Below, one piece after another: positions 12,352-21,514 of a stretch of DNA of 64,000 nt; positions within the stretch are counted from its first letter, which is position 1; the number at the start of each line of letters is the position of its first letter. Source of the DNA: Cryptomeria japonica (lineage: Eukaryota; Streptophyta; Pinopsida; Cupressales; Cupressaceae); assembly GCF_030272615.1 (NCBI RefSeq), contig NC_081410.1, positions 285,695,957-285,759,956 on the forward strand. Direction: 5' to 3'. The position numbers were made by a program, and so were the translations under genes. The notes below the pieces were generated by a model. That model was not told the DNA's origin. It did no database searches and saw nothing but the letters and a program-made list of their open reading frames with translations.

Positions 12352-14460
12352 CTATCTATCTTTGTGGAGGTGGGCAAGAAGACCCACTAGATGGTCATGC
12401 TCTTGTATCCTTGTTTCTACCCCTCTAAGGAGGCCCCATAACCCCACCACTACTGGTATCCATCTTGCCTGGTAACAGGGTGGTTGCATAGCTTCCCTCC
12501 CTCTTGATCTCTGAGAATAGATCCTCATATAATCTCTACCAATGCATAGTCTCCTTCCCAACTCAGAATAATTCTCTGATAGTATCGGTTGAGAGTGCAC
12601 CAGAACCAATCTCATGTATATGATCGAGTAAACTCTGTACATCTTAGTATCTCCTCAATGTTCTATCTCTCTCAAGGGTGAGAGCCTGTACATGCTCTCT
12701 TAACTGATCAATGTATGCTCTAAGATCATCCATAGTCTCCTGCTGAGGTGCATCCTACATAGCCTCATCACCACCCATCTCTCCTGCCTCTCCACTAGCT
12801 AGAGTCTGACCCTGTGTGGATCTCATGATCTGCCAATGAATTAGTGGAACCTGGTCCTTTGAATCCTCCTCTTCCTCATCCTAGCCTCTTTGTGCTTCTA
12901 TGACCCCAAGATCTAGATGGATCTGACTAAAATCAATCGCCCTCCCCTGACCTTTGTCTAATCCACTGCCTCTACCCAAACCAAGAGAAGGTAGTCCCCT
13001 CATTGATCCTATCCTACCACTGCTTCTACCTATATATCTACTTGCATCCCTCCCACCAAACCACCCTACATCTATACATTCCATAGGAAGTCATCCCCTA
13101 TCCTGCCAATCCGACCAATCTGTCCAAAAGGTCCTCCATGGACTCTAGCCCCGCCTCCTCTCCATCCTCGCCTCCCTCTGTGACCATCACCACCATCATT
13201 CCCATCATCTCCTCCCACCTCTCATGAAGCTTTAAGATCTCACCTCCATCTCTGTCTCCTCACAATAGGATCATCAGAATCTGAATCCTCACCTCTTGAG
13301 CTAGGAGGAGGGTCCGCAGGATCAGTAATATGAAAGAATGGATGAGTAAGAAGATACTGAGCATAATCAACTGTGATACCCACATCTAAAATATGAGGTC
13401 TCAAATAATAAGCAACAATAGGAACAACCAAAATCTCTACGTATGCTACATTAAAAGACAAGGAAGGACCCTAATCTCACCTATCCTTGTATGCTCGCAC
13501 ATACATGGCCACACCAAAAGGCATATGTTGAATGCATCTGGACTGTCTAAAAATATGACCAAATAATTGTCTCTCAATGATGAAAGGAGTACGACCGATA
13601 AGATATCTTCTTTGCAAGATCAATGGTAACACACGAGTATCCTCTAACCAAGGCTCACAATGTATGTATGGCCGCCAATTAATAGAATCCATAGAATCAA
13701 GAACCCATCTCCAATACTCCATCTTACCTAGCTTAGGATTAGTAATGATACCTCTGTACAGGTAAACAAAAGGTTGACTATCCCCTCTAACTCTATCATG
13801 CACTAGCCATGTGACAGCTATATGCTCCCAACACTAGATCTGTAGGAGTGTGCACCCATTAGACAAGCTAGCCCCACCATCATAAATGACCTGATGCAAA
13901 TCATGATAAAGATGCATGAGCATGCAAATACCCCAAGCATATCAAGTATGCTACTCCATCATACTCTAAAGAATACCACCCCATCTGACAACAAACCCTT
14001 GTGATCTCCTATCTGGGCAGATGAATCCACCAATCAAACCTACGAGTATAACTGGGAGAGTCTACTAATGCATAATCATATCCTCCCATCTAATCTCCCC
14101 GCCATCAATGCTCTCATCTCCAAAAACTACCCTGTAAGCCTTAGTGCCTCCTAAATCTTGGTAGTCATACTAGACAAGCTCGCTAGTAAAAGGGATATGT
14201 AAGATCCTATACACATCCTCAAGTGTAACAGTGATCTCACCAATGGGTAGGTGAAATGTGTTATGTTCACTGTACCATCTCTCAGCTAATGTTGTCAAAA
14301 GACCCCTATTATGTGTGATATCAGACATATACAAGAGGTGACGAAGACCACAAGCATCAATATGTCTAATCTCATCCTGACTCAACTTTGACACTAAGTG
14401 GTGCATCACCGGGAATTTCTCCCGACACTGGAGAACATCAAGTTTCTCTTGTTTAATCAG
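12352..14460 (-). pseudogene. Antisense plant mobile domain (PMD) gene inside element 1, degraded
   Basis: Read on the minus strand, opposite to gag-pol. The N-terminal block (14460-14170) has 'HLLYMSDITHNRGLLTTLAE', then 'RWYSEHNTFHLPIGEITVTL' and 'EDVYRILHIPFTSE'. This is the hallmark 'W.pe..tFHLP.GE.t.TLeDV..ll.lP' pattern of the aminotransferase-like plant mobile domain. After stops near 14170-13810, further PMD segments follow: 'WEHIAVTWLV', and 'YLYRGIITNPKLGKMEYWRW' to 'INWRPY' (13803-13640). Next come 13461-13240 (Tyr/Phe-rich, then an acidic 'GEDSDSDD' end) and a Gly/Arg-rich tail to 12352. PMD proteins include MAIN/MAIL1, and PMDs also occur inside plant transposable elements. At least five disabling stops are visible. 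Confidence 0.75.
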
Positions 14461-15605
14461 ACAAGTTTATCTATCAATTATCTATCCTATCAATCAAATA
14501 TTTCAAGCAAATCTTATCTATCAAGAAACTCATGCTATCAATCAAATTATCAACATATCAAGCTCTTCAACAAAGACTAAATTGGTCTCTTAGAGCTCCT
14601 ATCAAACCATCAATCATCAAACAAATAGCTATCCTATCGATCAAAACATCTATCAAGCAATCAAATTGCTTATTAGTCAGCAATCTATCTATCAAATCAA
14701 ACATCAATCTATCAAATTGGAGCATCAAACATCCTATCAAATCCATTAGAGTGGATTCAAACATTGCATCAATCAAAAAGTTCATTTTTCAACAAAAGCA
14801 TTGTGCATTTTAATATATGCGGTAACATACTATACACAGGTGAAAAACGAAGTAAAAGTGCTAACCCACATCATAAATGCATGACCAAAACAATCACATG
14901 TGTGAACTCAAGCAAATGCGCAACCTTAACATGCAAAAGTGCTAACTAAGCAAATGTGCTAACCCAAATGATAGAGGCGTGAACATAAAAGGTGAATGCG
15001 TTAAACTAATAAAAGCGATAACCTAACTAATGAAAGTGCTAACCTACCAAACGAAAGTGAGAAACAAAAGCAGGAAAAAAGGAAAATTTTCAAAGAGACC
15101 TTCAATCATGCGGAAAAAATGAAAACTTGTATGAAAATAAAAAACTAAGCTCGGATAGGTCACTCACCGGTGGCTCGTACTCGATAGGTCATTGTATCAA
15201 CGAACGCGCTCAAATCTGTGGTTCTCATACAGGATCACCATCTTGCCATCTTAGCACTTCAACACAACATGACTCCTCTTTTTTCTCCAAAAGCTGACAA
15301 ATTGCAAATGAGGATAAAAGGAGCCCATGGTTAATTTTATTATTACCTTTTTGACTTTTTTGAAGGGGTAATTAATTCTTCAAAGGGGCAAATTTTATTT
15401 ATTTTTCAAAAGTGAATTTATTTGAAGGGCCTATTTTTAATCAAATCCTTTCAATCAATTATCGTGAGATTAATCACTCAATCAAATTTTTCATAATTTC
15501 ACGATCAATCTCCCAAGGGGGCACATAATCAGGATTTTCATCATCATCAAGGGCATCATCGAGACTTGATTTAATCTTTGAAACAATGTTGTTTCAACAT
15601 CATTT
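14440..15605. other. Spacer between antisense PMD gene and 3' LTR, with ATCAA- and gtgctaac-type repeats
   Basis: From 14440 to about 14790 the sequence is a drift of 'ctatcaatcaaa'-like words (ATCAA-rich). From 14830 to 15060, diverged 'aaagtgctaacc(ta/ca)' motifs recur every 20-35 bases. The remainder (15060-15605) shows no gene. It would hold the promoter of the antisense PMD gene if one exists; I see no convincing core promoter. Confidence 0.5.
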
Positions 15606-15606
15606 C

Positions 15607-15620
15607 AAAGAGGGGCAAAA
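15607..15620 (+). promoter_or_regulatory. Polypurine tract of element 1
   Basis: The purine run 'aaagaggggcaaaa' directly precedes the LTR start 'tgtatacaca'. It would be the plus-strand DNA primer. Position and sequence are typical of plant Ty3/gypsy elements. Confidence 0.75.
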
Positions 15621-16745
15621 TGTATACACATAAAATTGGCTATGAGCAATTAAATAAATATTTTATATTTATTTAATGATTATTCTTCTATTAAATAATT
15701 AATTTGAAAAGATTAATTTATTTAATTCATTAGTATTTAATATTCTTCTATTAATTAATTGAGTTGAAATATTTAATTAATTCATTCATTATCCCCCTTT
15801 CTTCTAAGCCAAATAATTAAATATTTAATATTTTATTTATCATTCCTTATCATATTTGTGCACTATTCATTATCCTATATCTCCATTATTAAATAGTTTC
15901 ATAATTATTTAATTACCACTTTCCAACTCACCCTTCATCTCCACCTTTTCCTACTCAGCCATCATGTGGCTAATTTAAATTAATAAAATCAAATAAAAAT
16001 AAATCATTTATGAGCCACTTATCACCAACTCCCATATTCATGAATAAAATGTGTACATGCACATAATATTTGAAACCTCCCTATATTTGCTCTAAAACTC
16101 CTATATTCTTAGAGGAGGTTTTGTCCACCTAACCCTAGTTCATCTCCGCTTGTCCCTCCATCCATAAATATTCTCCAACCAATCCTAGATTCTCTCAGTT
16201 CTCCCCTCAGTCAAGGTGAGATGAGTGACACTTGTCTTCTCCTTCCCCCTTTCTCTCAACCTTCAGCCTCTTGCTCATGGCCATCCAAAAATCAAGATTT
16301 AATCATGACCGTTGATCTCTGCCACCTAAGATTATGCACTCAAAAATCTATAAATAAAAGAGTTCTAGTGCATTTTGAGCCCAATGTCCAATAGTTTAAG
16401 TTAACTAGGAGTCTTAATCTTTGCATCTGTGAGTTCATTTGTTTAAGCATTTTAGAGTTTTTGAGAAAATTAGCATAAATCATTTTCATAGAATTTTAGC
16501 ATATTATCACATAGCTTTTGCATATCATCTATCATTCCATTCCACACTTGCCATCTTGGAAGCTACCAGTGCTTGTCTGAGAAAAAATCATCTGCAACCA
16601 AGAACAATGGGGTTAGGACACAATGAGACATAATCCATTAAGGTATAATTTGTTTTATTTACTTTATTTCATGTTGTTTCATTGGTTGAAGCTTGAGTTC
16701 CTATAGTTTTTATTTTTCATGATGGACTAACAAGTTGCAAGTCAA
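15621..16745 (+). repeat. 3' LTR of element 1 (right end approximate)
   Basis: It begins 'TGTATACACATAAAATTGGC' after the polypurine tract. It has an AT-rich U3 and a TATA box (16349-16356) at a similar relative place to the one in the element 2 LTR (start 41395, TATA 42102). The right end is estimated from the 1133-bp length of that LTR. I could not find a matching 5' copy or target duplication, so the terminal CA is not fixed. Confidence 0.6.
16349..16356 (+). promoter_or_regulatory. TATA box in 3' LTR of element 1
   Basis: 'TATAAATA' lies about 730 bp into the LTR, in the place expected for the RNA polymerase II core promoter of a plant LTR. Confidence 0.5.
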
Positions 16746-17032
16746 TTTTTGAGATGAAAACTTAAGTCGACACAAAGTTTTCTTTTGTTTCAAGAATGTG
16801 TAATCCAGGTTGAAATGAATACATGTCTGGTTTCAAGGACATCTCGTATAAGATTTTTTCTCTAGTTTTGGTGATGTGTTTCTATGTCTAATACATATAT
16901 CAAATGTTGTGTCTGGTTTTGGGAATGAAGCATCTCATTTAATAGTTTTGTTTTGGTTTTGAGAAAGAATGCCCTGTTTAAGACATGCAAAAGTGATATG
17001 CAACAATATAGTACAAAGGGAGCAATATGGTG
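16746..17032. other. Unassigned DNA between element 1 and element C
   Basis: No gene or repeat family is recognised. The 3' LTR of element C would be expected near here, but no sequence resembling its LTR end ('gatgctaca' followed by 'tttagcccccactt') is present. Element C's left end is probably lost or was replaced when element 1 arrived. Confidence 0.35.
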
Positions 17033-17070
17033 CCCCCCCCCTTGAAATATCAACATAGCCTTATGTTGAT
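17033..17070 (-). other. C-tract plus hairpin in 3' region of element C
   Basis: Nine C (17033-17041) are followed by a perfect 9-bp inverted repeat: 'atcaacata' (17049-17057), loop 'gcct', 'tatgttgat' (17062-17070). Outer bases 'cctt' and 'aagg' can extend the stem. In element sense this is a stem-loop followed by a G run. Elements B and D have the same arrangement with unrelated stem sequences. Confidence 0.65.
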
Positions 17071-18500
17071 GTCTTAAGGAAGCTAGAAACAAGGATACCT
17101 AACCTTCAACACCAAGGAGATATCCTTCAGGAAACAATGTCATAAATCCAAGCTAAAGAGGAAATCCTCTTATAAGAAAGGATAAAATAGTTGAAAAAGA
17201 TATATCTTACAACAAGTGTAAAGGAGATCCTTGGAGGAGAAGAGATCTTTTCTCAAAAGACATGTACCTCCAAGAGGAGCTATCTTTAATAAACATAACA
17301 TCTTCTACCAAAAGAAAGGAAGGGGAACAAGAATACATACCTTCCCCCTATTGCTAGGTGAAATAGATTCTTAATGAAGGATGACACACTTTTTGAACCA
17401 ATGAGAGTGGGTAAGTTTATAATAGATGTACATTGCCAAATGAAGAAGAGGTTGTAGCCAAGGAATTACACCTTTTTCATAAGAGAGAATCCTTGATCAA
17501 ACAATAATCTCACACAAGGAATGACATCAAATCATGAAAAAAACCACTGGACAAAGGAAATGGTGGATCCTTAGAGAAGGAGAGAGAAAGAAATCATTAC
17601 CCCCCAAGTGTAATGACAATGAGAAGAATTAGACTACTTCTAAAGAGATATTGAACATAAGAAAATTCACAATATACTCACATGAATGAATATTTGATGC
17701 AAGAAAAGACATTAATATATGTAAAATGCAACTCTAAGGAAGTGGTAATCTTCAAATAGAGAAAGAAAGAAAGGGAGGAAGTTCACAAATACCCCTAAGG
17801 AGGGATTAATTATTAGAGAGACATACCATTGCAAGAAGGGATATCAACACATGAAAAATGCAAGCCCCCAGAGGGAATTGTGATATTTTAGATAGAAAGA
17901 TAGAAATGGAAGAAGCCACCCTTGCCTCCCAAGCAAGAGGAAAAGGATAGATAAGGTCGAAGAATCACACATTTACTTAGGAGAGGTTATTCATAAGAGA
18001 TGAACCATTTCCAACAAAGAATGGGTCCTAACAAGGGACACAAATGTACTCACATGAAGGATAATTCTATGCAAGAAAGGACATCAAGTTATGAACAATG
18101 CAATCCATAAAGGAAATGGTGAAACTTAAAGATAAAAGATAGGATAGAGATAAAATAGGATCGTGTTGCTACCCTAAGATATTTGAAATTGAAAAAGAAA
18201 CACCACTAATGACAAAGAGCCCCCAATTAAGTTAACTACTTATGTCATAGGGTGAGGAGCAACATGAGGGGAAAGGTGTGCTAAGGCAATACCTTTCCAC
18301 CTAGAAAGAGAGCAAGATCTATTGAAAGACATATACGAGCACAATCATACTATTCTTGAATAAATTCTTTAAATTATTTACACTTTCCAAGAGAATAAGA
18401 ACCACCATGATTAAAAAGACAAAGTCCATTACCTTCTTTATGTTTAGTGCTAAACTTCACAAAAGGAAAAACAACATTCTTGTCATCAATTTCCAAAAGA
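17071..18500 (-). other. 3' non-coding region of element C
   Basis: The plus strand is purine-rich ('gagaaagaaaga', 'aaggagag'-type words), with loosely repeated phrases such as 'gcaagaaaggacatcaa' and 'aaatggtgaaactt'. No ORF is credible. It corresponds to the region between gag and 3' LTR in element B. Confidence 0.45.
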
Positions 18501-18519
18501 TTCTAGTGGCCAATTTTTA

Positions 18520-19512
18520 TTAATCATCAATAGTTGTAGGCTTATTCTTTTGAGATTGAGGACAAGTGTTGCTATTAGAAGAAGGATTGTCGTCAATGAT
18601 TTTAACTTTGCCACTATCAATAATCTCTTTCATTAAATTTTGAAAAACAAGACAATCATTAGCATGATGATTGTGAGTTTGATGGAATGAACAAAAAGGA
18701 GCTTTTGAAGAAGAAGCACTTTTACCGGATTGAATGGTTTGTTCTCTTGCAAGATGGTCTTTGAAGTCTTGAATCCTAAGGAGGTCATCCATAGGAAATT
18801 TATTATCATGTCATAAGCCTTCTCTACTAATTTGTGTAGGAGGGTTTATAGGGACTCAACTTCCTTATTCAAATTTTCCAAGTCCTTGTCCTCTAAAACC
18901 TTGTTTTGGTATTATGCTAAAGCCACTCCTATAAGAATACTTTAATTGAGAAGGTGGGGGAACATTATAATAAATTTCTTTAAAGTTTGTAGTGTAAGGA
19001 TGTTTGAAAGGAATGAAAGTATTAGTAGATGAAGAAGGAATATGTTGTGGAGGAGGATTTTCCTTTCTTTCATCATGCATATCTTCTTTGGTAGATTGGG
19101 AAGGAAGATCCTTATCATCTAAGGCCTCATCTTTTCTTAATGTTATATGGGTAGAGAGATCATGAATGAAATGCATGACATTATCTTGTCTACAAATGTT
19201 TTGATGTTTAAGAAAGGCTCTAAGAGAATAAGGAGGATCTAGAGAGATAGAAACACCAATATTTTGACCTTGCCCCCCTTGTGCAAGGGTATGTGTATGA
19301 GAAGAAGATATAAGAGAATTATCTCTTTCTTCATTCACATTAGATACCCTAGGAGAGGTGCAAGTATCAGGTTTCTCATTGTCATCTCTAGGATTAATAT
19401 CTACAAAATCTTTTAGGTGGTCTACGTATGAAATACATTTGCCCAAAAACACCACCATAACACAACATACATGATAAATGAAAGCTTCGAGATCTAATTT
19501 ATGGAAAGTAAT
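18520..19512 (-). pseudogene. gag: gag remnant of element C (cut by element B)
   Basis: A minus-strand frame from 19512 down to about 18865 carries a Ser/Pro/Asp-rich region with 'DPPYSLRAFLKHQNICRQDN' and 'YRSGFSIIPKQGFRGQGLGK'. The last part is glycine-rich like the G-patch-type blocks of related elements. A second frame (18792-18520) has the zinc-knuckle-like 'FCSFHQTHNHHANDC', then 'LMKEIIDSGKVKI', equivalent to the knuckles in elements 1 and B. Motif order is scrambled and frames are broken. The reading frame at 19512 continues at 27353 on the far side of element B. No RT or integrase is seen. Confidence 0.65.
19508..19512. other. Target site duplication GTAAT, left copy
   Basis: 'gtaat' directly precedes the left LTR of element B. 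The identical 'gtaat' directly follows the right LTR (27348-27352). A 5-bp duplication is the standard footprint of Ty3/gypsy and Ty1/copia integrases. Confidence 0.92.
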
Positions 19513-19890
19513 TGTAAAGCGGAAAAATCGCGATCGAACCCTAGTTGCTCTCCCCTCTTCCGACTTCGAGGAGAGAGAAGGGAGGTTCGCTAGGATTCGA
19601 TGGTTTTTCACTTAGGGGAGAGACTTTACATTCAAAAGAGGGGTTGAAACTCATAAGATCCAATCCCACACAATGTAAGATTGGATGCTAAATGAATTTC
19701 AAGGGTTAGGAAAGCAAGGCTACCCTCTTTTGTAAAGAATGTTGTTAAGGAAATTAAGCTAGGAATACATAGAAAGTCATAAAAATTCGCTTATAAACTG
19801 AGTTCGGGTTATAGGATGAAGCTGCGGACCTGGAATTAGCAGTAAAATGTCGATACGGCACTGTCCTGCAAATTTGAGCAAAAGTTGTCG

Positions 19891-19917
19891 GGACGATGGC
19901 GCCCGGCACCACGGTCC
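19891..19917. other. GGAC...GTCC palindrome in left LTR of element B
   Basis: 'ggacgatggcgcccgg' continues to 'caccacggtcc'. The right LTR copy (26505-26531) keeps the GGCGC/GCGCC pairing that is damaged here by one transition. Related palindromes occur in the leader (25086-25116, 25709-25735) and in element D (61672-61697, about 62620-62670). Confidence 0.7.
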
Positions 19918-20511
19918 TCCGAAAAATCCGCGAAACGAAGGGGGATTTGTTCATCTCTGCACAAGGATTCCAGATCTTCAATTTCAGCCGCGTACCTGCA
20001 ACCTACACACAGAAAAGCGAAGACGATTGGGGGGTTAGGGATTAGGGGTTTGCCTTTAGGTCAAACCCCGGTTTTGGAATTAACCAAGAAATGAGCAAGA
20101 GCTGTAAATGTAAATGTATGTAAAACAAGTACTAATACCTTGTTCTAAGGATGTTTGTATCCTTATGTGCGAAGGTTTAGATGTTGTATGTTGTATGTTG
20201 TATGTTGTAGTAGTATGTAGTATGTGATCTCCTCTTCAATGGTTGAATCCTTGTCTTGAATGCAACACTTAGCCTTGAATGGAGACTTAGAAGGAATGCT
20301 TGAATGCTTGAATGCTTGAGTATAATTTCCACGCTTTGTACACATATCCTCTTCATGCCAAATGAGAGAGAAAAATGTAGTTTATATACTTGTCATTTAG
20401 GGCTGATAGACTGATTTTCCCGACCTTAGGCCGACCAGGAAAGTTAATTTCCAATTTGCAAACAAAAAGACCCGAGACTCCTTAGGAGACCGGGCCCAAA
20501 ATAGGACCCAG

Positions 20512-20538
20512 GGACCAGGGCGCTGGGCGCCCTGGTCC
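20512..20538. other. Perfect 12-bp hairpin in left LTR of element B
   Basis: 'ggaccagggcgc', loop 'tgg', 'gcgccctggtcc'. The right LTR has two tandem versions (27118-27144 and 27149-27175, the second with one mismatch). Element C has one with a changed stem (30609-30635), and element D has three imperfect ones (61784-61873). Confidence 0.85.
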
Positions 20539-20710
20539 CACCCCCCGGGACAGCAGGGTGCAAGGAGGTTCAGGCCAGGGTGCTTGAAAAATGCAGTTTT
20601 CAGTGTCATGAGCAAGTTTCAGGGTCTCCATTCAGGTTGCGTGTTGCGTCGCCATCGTGAAGACCGAAATGCAGTCGAAATTGCAAGTGTCGCAATTTTA
20701 GGACGCTACA

Positions 20711-20727
20711 TTTAGCCCCCACTTTAG
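20711..20727 (-). promoter_or_regulatory. Polypurine tract of element B
   Basis: Plus-strand 'tttagcccccactttag' directly inside the left LTR reads 'CTAAAGTGGGGGCTAAA' on the element strand, just upstream of the 3' LTR. Element D has the equivalent at 63036-63052. Confidence 0.85.
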
Positions 20728-20945
20728 CGGGACTATGTATGCTCATACTTCCGGTAAAGTAAAAGGAAACAACATTGAAAGACTTTCACCACGTCAAGGA
20801 GGCAAGATACACCAAGCCCCCAGTGGACTAAGGATCTTACGACTTCGATTGACAAAGTAAAAGGGAAGATTGCGAGGAAGAACCATGACTGTCAGTAGTA
20901 AGGCTCCCTCACTATGAGTCATGCAAGAAAGATATCAAAAATTTT

Positions 20946-21065
20946 CAAGGCAAGGCTAAATTTGCCAAGAAATTTTCAAGTATCTTGAAAAGATATGAAC
21001 GGGATCAAGGCAAGGCTAAATTTGCCAAGAAATTTTCAAGTATCTTGAAAAGATATGAACGGGAT
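20946..21065. repeat. Exact 2 x 60-bp tandem duplication
   Basis: 20946-21005 and 21006-21065 are identical 60-bp units starting 'caaggcaaggctaaatttgc' and ending 'atatgaacgggat'. The lack of differences indicates a very recent duplication. Confidence 0.97.
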
Positions 21066-21070
21066 GTATG

Positions 21071-21127
21071 CCCCCCTACGTTAAAGCGATCGCACACGCC
21101 TCACCGGGGGTGATTGTTTTAACGTAG
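21071..21127 (-). other. C-tract plus 10-bp hairpin in 3' region of element B
   Basis: After 'gtatgcccccc', the arms 'ctacgttaaa' (21076-21085) and 'tttaacgtag' (21118-21127) are perfectly complementary around a 32-base loop. On the element strand it is a stem-loop followed by six G. Confidence 0.75.
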
Positions 21128-21514
21128 TGATACACATAAGAAATGAGAAAGGAAAGGAGCATGTTATCGCAAGGATTTAGCCCCCAAGTGTGAGATAAAC
21201 CCAAGGATAATAGACACAAAACACAAAGCACAAGGTGACTTTGCTTTCCTCAGGGTCAGTATGCTGTATGATAATTCATGTATATGTATCATATGTATGT
21301 ATGCATAATTGTTCTTCATTCCCCAATCAAGGAAGGTCACCTAGAAGAAGGGAACACATGTGTCTTTTGAGTCAACATGAGAGAGATCGAGAGATCTCAA
21401 TGCTTTGCATCGTCCTCAAGTAGACAACACCAAGGACAACAAATAGAAGAATGAAAATAACATATAGAAGAAGTAACAAGAGAGAGGAGGAGAGAATCTG
21501 CTATGCTAATGTAA

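Larger units (their letters stand above)
1..16745 (+). mobile_element. Degenerate Tat-like Ty3/gypsy retrotransposon (element 1), 5' LTR outside window
   Basis: One plus-strand element can be followed through leader, gag, protease, G-patch-like linker, reverse transcriptase, RNase H, integrase, an antisense extra gene, a polypurine tract and a 3' LTR. RT before integrase is the Ty3/gypsy order, and an extra gene between integrase and 3' LTR is known for the Tat lineage. Stop codons and small frame breaks occur in every domain, so the copy cannot be autonomous. The leader matches that of element 2 (42.5-44.5 kb), where the 5' LTR is visible, so here the 5' LTR should end a few hundred bases left of the window. 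The right end is approximate because the partner LTR is missing. Confidence 0.85.
19513..20710 (-). repeat. 3' LTR of element B (left copy)
   Basis: It runs from 'TGTAAAGCGG' to 'GGACGCTACA' on the plus strand. It contains a TATA-like 'tttatata' (20381-20388, TATATAAA on the element strand), a 'atgttgt' microsatellite (20181-20215) and one perfect GC-rich palindrome (20512-20538). It differs from the right copy at about 17 bases by eye, plus small length changes. Confidence 0.93.
20728..21514 (-). other. 3' non-coding region of element B
   Basis: No gene is supported between the gag-protease stop and the polypurine tract. It contains an exact 60-bp tandem duplication and a C-tract with hairpin, listed separately. 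Phrases such as 'aagcccccagtgg' (20814) match the same region of element D ('aagcccccagcgg', 63145). Confidence 0.6.

Noticed and set aside
12954-13765. Plus-strand ORFs at 12954-13148 and 13577-13765
   Set aside because: Antisense shadows of the PMD gene remnant with no motif of their own.
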